DNA from: Pseudomonadota bacterium
GTDB lineage: Bacteria > Pseudomonadota > Alphaproteobacteria > Caulobacterales > Caulobacteraceae
Assembly (NCBI GenBank): GCA_023390245.1
Contig: JAEWDF010000115.1
Location: 7,122-71,121 of the forward strand
Reading direction: 5' to 3'
Length of the DNA: 64,000 nucleotides
Numbering within the stretch: the stretch's first letter is position 1; each line of letters opens with the position of its first letter. The notes beneath the pieces were generated by a model. The model saw only the letters and a program-made list of their open reading frames with translations. It did no database searches and was not told the DNA's origin. The position numbers were made by a program, and so were the translations under genes. This document shows, in pieces, positions 59,900 through 64,000 of this stretch.

Positions 59900-61411
59900 C
59901 TAGTCGACCCAGTCCTTGGCCAGGGTGCGCGAGGCGCCGGCCAGCAGCGCCGCCGCCAGCAGGTAAAAGCCCATGCCGGTGTAGATGGCCCAGCGCAGGC
60001 TCTCCTCCCCGAACTGCGGCGCCAGCAGGTCGCTCATCCAGCCGAAGTAGTAGAAGCCGACGGCCAGCCCCAACAGGTTGTTGATCAGCAGGAACAGCGC
60101 CGAGGCGGTCGAGCGCATGGCTGCCGGAACCAGATGCTGCACCGCGGCCGTGATCGGGCCCAGCCACGCCAGATTCAGCCCCGTCGGCAGCAGGAAGATC
60201 AGGAAGGCCAGCACCAGCTGCTGCGCATGGCTGCCGCCGCCCGGCAGCACCAGGCCGATCAGCCAGGGCGAGTTCATCGCCAGGATGAAGCAGGGCGCCG
60301 AGATCAGGAAGGCCGCCGCCGGCGTCAGCGGATAGGCGCCCTTGCCGCGCCGCGACAGGCGGTCGGCGACGGCGCCGCCCAGCCAGATGCCCAGGACGCC
60401 GCCGATCAGGGCGATGCCCGAATAGTACCAGCTGGTCTGCTTCAAGGTCAGGTCGAAGCTGCGCATGAAGAATAGCGGCAGCCAGCCGGCGACGCCGTAT
60501 CCACACACGGAAGAGGAGGCGGCGCCCAGCGCCAGCAGCCAGAAGCTGCGCTTGGGCAGCACGACCGAGGCGGTCCGCCGTGCGATCATCAGCGACACGC
60601 CGATCACCGTCGCCAGGAGACCGCCGAAGGCCAGGATCAGCGGATTGCCCAGGCCCAGGCCGGAGAAGCGCGTCAGCCCGGCCAGCGCCAGGGCGCCCAG
60701 GCCGATCCCCAGCATGACCTGGGCGGCGATGCGCCCCACGCGGTCCGAAGGCGCGACGCCCGCCTGGGGCGCAGCGACGGCCGCCTCGACCTTGATCGCA
60801 TCGGTCGCACCGCGCCGGGGATCGCGCACCGTCAGTCGAAGCAGGGGCGCGACCAGCACCCCGATCAGGCCGACCACGACGAAGCTGGTCCGCCAGCCGT
60901 AGGTCGCGGCCAGCAGCCCGCCGACCAGGGTGCCCGCCGCCGTGCCCAGCGGAATGCCGAAGGCGAAGGCCGCCAGCGCTCGCGCGCGCTGGCGCGGCGG
61001 GAAATAGTCGGCGATCAGCGAATAGGCCGGGGCCACGCCGCCCGCCTCGCCCACGCCGACGCCCATGCGGCACAGGAACAGCTGGCCGAACGATCCCGCC
61101 ATGCCGCACAGGGCGGTGAAGCCCGACCAGACGGCCAGGGCGCCGGTCATGATCCACACCCGGCTGAACCGGTCGGCCAGCCAGGCCAGGGGGATGGCCA
61201 GGGTGGAATAGACGCTGGCGAAGGCGATGCCGCCCAACAGGCCGAACTGGCTGTCCGACAGGCCGAACTCGGCCTTCAGCGGCGCCGCCAGGATGCCGAT
61301 GATCTGGCGATCCAGGAAGTTCAGCATGTAGATCAGGATCAGCACCGCCAGGACGTAGAAGCGGTAGCCTGGGCGCGTTGCGCCGAGCTCGGATGCCGGC
61401 TGCGTGGTCAT
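59900..61411 (-). CDS. MFS transporter
   Basis: 503 residues with 12 predicted membrane helices. The first loop motif LADRFSRVWIMTGALAVWSG and CRMGVGVGEAGGVAPAYSLIADYFPPRQRARALA place it in the spinster-like/hexuronate-aromatic acid group common in sphingomonads and Caulobacterales. The preceding TonB receptor gene is on the same strand, 120 bp away, though a terminator lies between them. The substrate is unknown. Confidence 0.88.
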   Translation of the reverse strand: MTTQPASELGATRPGYRFYVLAVLILIYMLNFLDRQIIGILAAPLKAEFGLSDSQFGLLGGIAFASVYSTLAIPLAWLADRFSRVWIMTGALAVWSGFTALCGMAGSFGQLFLCRMGVGVGEAGGVAPAYSLIADYFPPRQRARALAAFAFGIPLGTAAGTLVGGLLAATYGWRTSFVVVGLIGVLVAPLLRLTVRDPRRGATDAIKVEAAVAAPQAGVAPSDRVGRIAAQVMLGIGLGALALAGLTRFSGLGLGNPLILAFGGLLATVIGVSLMIARRTASVVLPKRSFWLLALGAASSSVCGYGVAGWLPLFFMRSFDLTLKQTSWYYSGIALIGGVLGIWLGGAVADRLSRRGKGAYPLTPAAAFLISAPCFILAMNSPWLIGLVLPGGGSHAQQLVLAFLIFLLPTGLNLAWLGPITAAVQHLVPAAMRSTASALFLLINNLLGLAVGFYYFGWMSDLLAPQFGEESLRWAIYTGMGFYLLAAALLAGASRTLAKDWVD

Positions 61412-61484
61412 CGGCGTTTCCCCTGAAGCCTTCTTGGTCCTCTTGTCGCGGCCAGCCTAGCCATAGGCTCGCCCCAAAGGCAAA

Positions 61485-61513
61485 GGGCGGCGGCTCCGGT
61501 GGAACCGCCGCCC
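61485..61513 (-). terminator. Rho-independent terminator after the TonB receptor gene
   Basis: On the minus strand GGGCGGCGG and CCGCCGCCC form a 9-bp stem around an 11-base loop, followed by TTTGCCTTT. It lies 18 bp after the receptor gene stop. Confidence 0.75.
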
Positions 61514-61531
61514 TGCGTCAAGCCGTCGCGA

Positions 61532-63802
61532 TCAGTATTTGGCGGTGAACTTCACCATCCATGTCCGCGGCGCGCCATAATAGGCGGTGCGGATGTTGCC
61601 GATGGAGGAGAACTCCTGGGCGTCGGTCTTGTAGACTTCGTCCGACAGGTTCTGGCCATAGACGCCGATCGAATAGCGATCCGTCGGATCGTTCCAGACC
61701 ACGCGGGCGTCATACAGCCAATAGCTGTCCTGATACATACCCGGGATCTCGGTCAGGGTGTTGGTGTAGGTGTTGTCCACCGCCAGCGCCATGCGGGAGC
61801 GATACTTGGCCGCCGCGCCGAGCGTCAGGCTGGAGCCGTTGGCCATGTCGAACTCGTACTGGCCGCCGACACGCGTGGTCCAGCGCGGCGAGAAGGCCGG
61901 GTCCTGGAACGACCGGCTTCCGCCGAAGGCGGTGAAGCGGTCGTCGTCGAACTCCTTGTAGTCCGCGTCCAGGAAGCCGATCTGCGTGTCCAGCGTCAGG
62001 CCTCGCACCGGCGCGATGACGCCTTCGACCTCAAAGCCGAAGATGTCGAGAGAGCCGGCGTTGATCACCGACAGGACGCCGACCGGAACACCCGTGTTCG
62101 GATCATTCTCCACGCCCGAGACGCGGGCCTGGAAGTTGTCGTACTTGGTCATGAAGGTCGCCAGGTTCAGGCGCACCCGGTTGCCCCAGTAGCTGGTCTT
62201 GGCGCCGACTTCGAAGGTGTCGGCCGTCTCGGGGTCATAGGCCGTGGCCTCGGTGGCGCTGTTGGCCCGGCCGTTGAAGCCGCCCGACTTGAAGCCCTGA
62301 GCGTAGCGCGCATAGACCATGGCGTCGTCCGACAGCTGGTAGTCGGCCGAAACCATGATGGAGGTGTCGTCCCACTTCCCGGTCGGCGGCGCGAAGCCAT
62401 AGCTGGAGACCAGGTACGGCGAGTCGGAGTCCACGTAGGTGTAGCGGTCGTACTGCTTCTCCTCTTCGGTGTAGCGCACACCGGCCGACAGGCGCAGGGC
62501 GTCGGTCACGGCGTAGCTGATGTTACCGAAGGCCGCCTTGGAGGTCGTCTCCAGGTCATCATCGATAAAGCGGGTGAAGGTGTAGTCGCCGTTCCAGAGC
62601 GGTGGGAAGACCAGGTTGGCGGTCAGGTCGTCGTTGTAGCTTTCCTGGTGCGAGCTGACTTCTTCCTTCAGCCAGTACAGCCCGCCGATGGCCGTCAGAC
62701 GCTCGTCCGAATAGGCGAGCTGCAACTCCTGGCTGGTCTGCTTCTGATCCACGGCGACGAGGGCGTCGGCGATTTCGAGCTCGGTCGCGTCGAAGTCGAT
62801 GTAGTCGTCCGTGTTCAGTTCACGGTAGCTCGTGATCGACTTCAGCGTGAGGCGGTCCGAAAGGTCCCAGGTCAGGCGAAGGGCCGAGCCCCAGGTCTCC
62901 AGGCGGGTTTCGTTCGGCAGGCCCGGCGTGGCGCGCGTCTTGAAATCGTAGGTCGGCGTCGGCGTCGGCACCGAATAGGCCGGGGCGCCCAGCAGGTTGG
63001 TCAGGCTGTTCTGGGCTTGGCCGACGGTCAGTCCCGCGTCGTCCTTCGAATAGTCGGCGTTCAGGTCGACACGGAAGTTCGAGGCCGGGTCCCACGCCAG
63101 GCTGGCGCGCACGGCGGTGGAGTTCTTGTCGTTATACTCCTCGCCCGTGTCCGGATTCGTGACATAGCCGCCGCGTTCCGAATGCAGCGCCGACAGGCCG
63201 AGCGCCAGGGTGTCGCTGACTGGGCCGGAAACCGCAGCCTGGACATCGATCAGGTCATAATCGCCGTAGGCGACCGACCCGCGCGCGCGGAAATCCTGGC
63301 CGGGCCGGCGCGACACCAGCTTCAGCGCGCCGCCGATGGTGTTCTTGCCGTAGAGCGTGCCCTGCGGGCCGCGCAGCACTTCGACGCGTTCTAGGTCCAG
63401 CAGGTCGAACTGGGTGCCCCGGATGCGGCTGTAGTAGACGTCGTCGACATAGACGCCGACTGCAGGGTCGAACGTCTGCAGCGCGTCGGGCTGGCCGACG
63501 CCGCGGATGTAGATGTTGGTGGCGTTCGACGAGCCGCGACCCTGCACCAGATTCAGGTTCGGCACCGCGCCTTGCAGATCGGTGACCTGCTGGGCGCCCG
63601 TGCGCGCCAGGGTCTCGCCGGAAAAGGCCGTCAGGGCCAGCGGCGTGCGCTGCGCGGACTCTTCGGTGCGGCGGGCGGTGACGACGATGTCTTCGAGCGC
63701 GGAGGGTTCCTGCGCCGGCGCGACGGTCTGCGCCACGGCGGCGGCCGAGAACGCGCCCCAGGCGGCGCCCGCCATCAGAGCGGTTTTGACGAGTTTGTTC
63801 AT
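61532..63802 (-). CDS. TonB-dependent outer-membrane receptor
   Basis: 756 residues. Signal peptide ending AAAVAQ, then the TonB box SALEDIVVTARRTEE, the plug domain (LQGAVPNLN, IYIRGVGQ, VGVYVDDVYYSR, RVEVLRGPQGTLYGKNTIGGALKLVS) and a 22-stranded barrel ending with SAPRTWMVKFTAKY-like sequence (here YGAPRTWMVKFTAKY). Family resemblance is to receptors for plant-type or polyphenolic compounds rather than siderophores, but the substrate cannot be assigned. A symmetric candidate operator lies 31 bp before the start codon. Confidence 0.9.
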   Translation of the reverse strand: MNKLVKTALMAGAAWGAFSAAAVAQTVAPAQEPSALEDIVVTARRTEESAQRTPLALTAFSGETLARTGAQQVTDLQGAVPNLNLVQGRGSSNATNIYIRGVGQPDALQTFDPAVGVYVDDVYYSRIRGTQFDLLDLERVEVLRGPQGTLYGKNTIGGALKLVSRRPGQDFRARGSVAYGDYDLIDVQAAVSGPVSDTLALGLSALHSERGGYVTNPDTGEEYNDKNSTAVRASLAWDPASNFRVDLNADYSKDDAGLTVGQAQNSLTNLLGAPAYSVPTPTPTYDFKTRATPGLPNETRLETWGSALRLTWDLSDRLTLKSITSYRELNTDDYIDFDATELEIADALVAVDQKQTSQELQLAYSDERLTAIGGLYWLKEEVSSHQESYNDDLTANLVFPPLWNGDYTFTRFIDDDLETTSKAAFGNISYAVTDALRLSAGVRYTEEEKQYDRYTYVDSDSPYLVSSYGFAPPTGKWDDTSIMVSADYQLSDDAMVYARYAQGFKSGGFNGRANSATEATAYDPETADTFEVGAKTSYWGNRVRLNLATFMTKYDNFQARVSGVENDPNTGVPVGVLSVINAGSLDIFGFEVEGVIAPVRGLTLDTQIGFLDADYKEFDDDRFTAFGGSRSFQDPAFSPRWTTRVGGQYEFDMANGSSLTLGAAAKYRSRMALAVDNTYTNTLTEIPGMYQDSYWLYDARVVWNDPTDRYSIGVYGQNLSDEVYKTDAQEFSSIGNIRTAYYGAPRTWMVKFTAKY

Positions 63803-63832
63803 TCGATTTCCAATCCTGCTTCCAGCCCCAAT

Positions 63833-63851
63833 AACGCTTTTATTCAGCGTT
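63833..63851. promoter_or_regulatory. Inverted repeat upstream of the TonB receptor (candidate operator)
   Basis: AACGCT-N7-AGCGTT, with an A/T-rich centre, 31-49 bp before the receptor start codon. Symmetry and position suit a LacI- or TetR-type repressor site. No regulator gene lies within the window on this side. Confidence 0.4.
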
Positions 63852-63977
63852 CAATGATTTTTTTGGAACCTGACCCGCTTTCCACCGCCTGTCAAACCTT
63901 CACCGTGCGGCGAATGGCGAAGGGACGGGCGGCGTGGCGCCGTTGCACCGGGCCGCGCCGCCGCCTAGCGTGAGGTC

Positions 63978-64000
63978 ATGAGCAAGCCTGACGCCCCGAC
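63978..64000 (+). CDS. Start of a truncated gene at the right edge
   Basis: ATG at 63978 followed by eight codons (MSKPDAP) before the window ends; GAGG is just upstream. It is divergent from the TonB receptor. Too short to identify; it may not be a gene. Confidence 0.3.

Overview
The window is a gene-dense, high-GC stretch (most genes look near 70% G+C) of a chromosome that reads as an alphaproteobacterium of the Caulobacteraceae, most likely Brevundimonas-like. The reasons are the gene set and neighbourhoods (ubiG / lysC-ptsP; comF-grxC-nitrilase-DUF1178; an odhAB-sucCD block; a bkd operon with a divergent Lrp-type regulator), frequent TTG/GTG starts, a perfect CtrA-type TTAA-N7-TTAA box, a consensus DnaA box next to a GANTC site, and a TonB receptor paired with an MFS transporter. 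I saw no rRNA, CRISPR array, prophage or insertion sequence. There is one tRNA gene.

Layout. 1-11 kb: class Ia ribonucleotide reductase genes (nrdB, cut by the window edge, and nrdA), each preceded by candidate NrdR boxes. Between them lie a GST, manC with sulfate activation genes (cysD, cysNC), tRNA-Arg(ACG), a gamma-glutamyltransferase lipoprotein and an LpxR-like outer-membrane protein. 11-16.5 kb: PAP2 phosphatase, an orphan ABC ATPase, a nucleotidyltransferase/metallophosphoesterase pair and a MASE1 hybrid histidine kinase. 16.5-21.6 kb: sdhCDAB followed by ferredoxin, a glycerate-kinase-like gene and a PilZ gene. 21.8-30.5 kb: the branched-chain 2-oxoacid dehydrogenase operon (bkdA1-bkdA2-bkdB-lpdA) with divergent bkdR, flanked by two pirin genes and carrying two palindromic repeat elements, one inside bkdB. 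30.6-37.2 kb: secA, a periplasmic PPIase, argJ, a colicin-E5-like small gene with an overlapping partner, mutT, and a Flp pilin. 37.2-52.7 kb: mostly housekeeping genes (comF, grxC, ubiG, lysC, ptsP, a RodZ-like gene, ispG, prfA) mixed with small conserved unknowns. 52.8-64 kb: odhB/odhA (sucB, sucA), sucD, sucC, an MFS transporter and a TonB-dependent receptor.

How the genes work together. A large share of the window serves the TCA cycle and acyl-CoA supply: 2-oxoglutarate dehydrogenase E1/E2, succinyl-CoA synthetase, succinate dehydrogenase, and branched-chain keto-acid dehydrogenase with the only E3 in the window. manC plus cysDNC can supply GDP-mannose and APS/PAPS, which fits cysteine synthesis or sulfated surface polysaccharide.

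The observations I consider most worth checking are: (1) a 74-residue solitary colicin-E5-type RNase domain overlapping a small partner gene, wedged between argJ and mutT, which looks like an undescribed toxin-antitoxin-type module; (2) a succinate dehydrogenase whose two heme-ligand histidines (SdhC and SdhD) both read as phenylalanine while the quinone-site residues are kept; (3) a palindromic repeat that forms part of the coding sequence of the inter-lipoyl linker of BkdB; (4) a perfect CtrA box almost touching the manC start.
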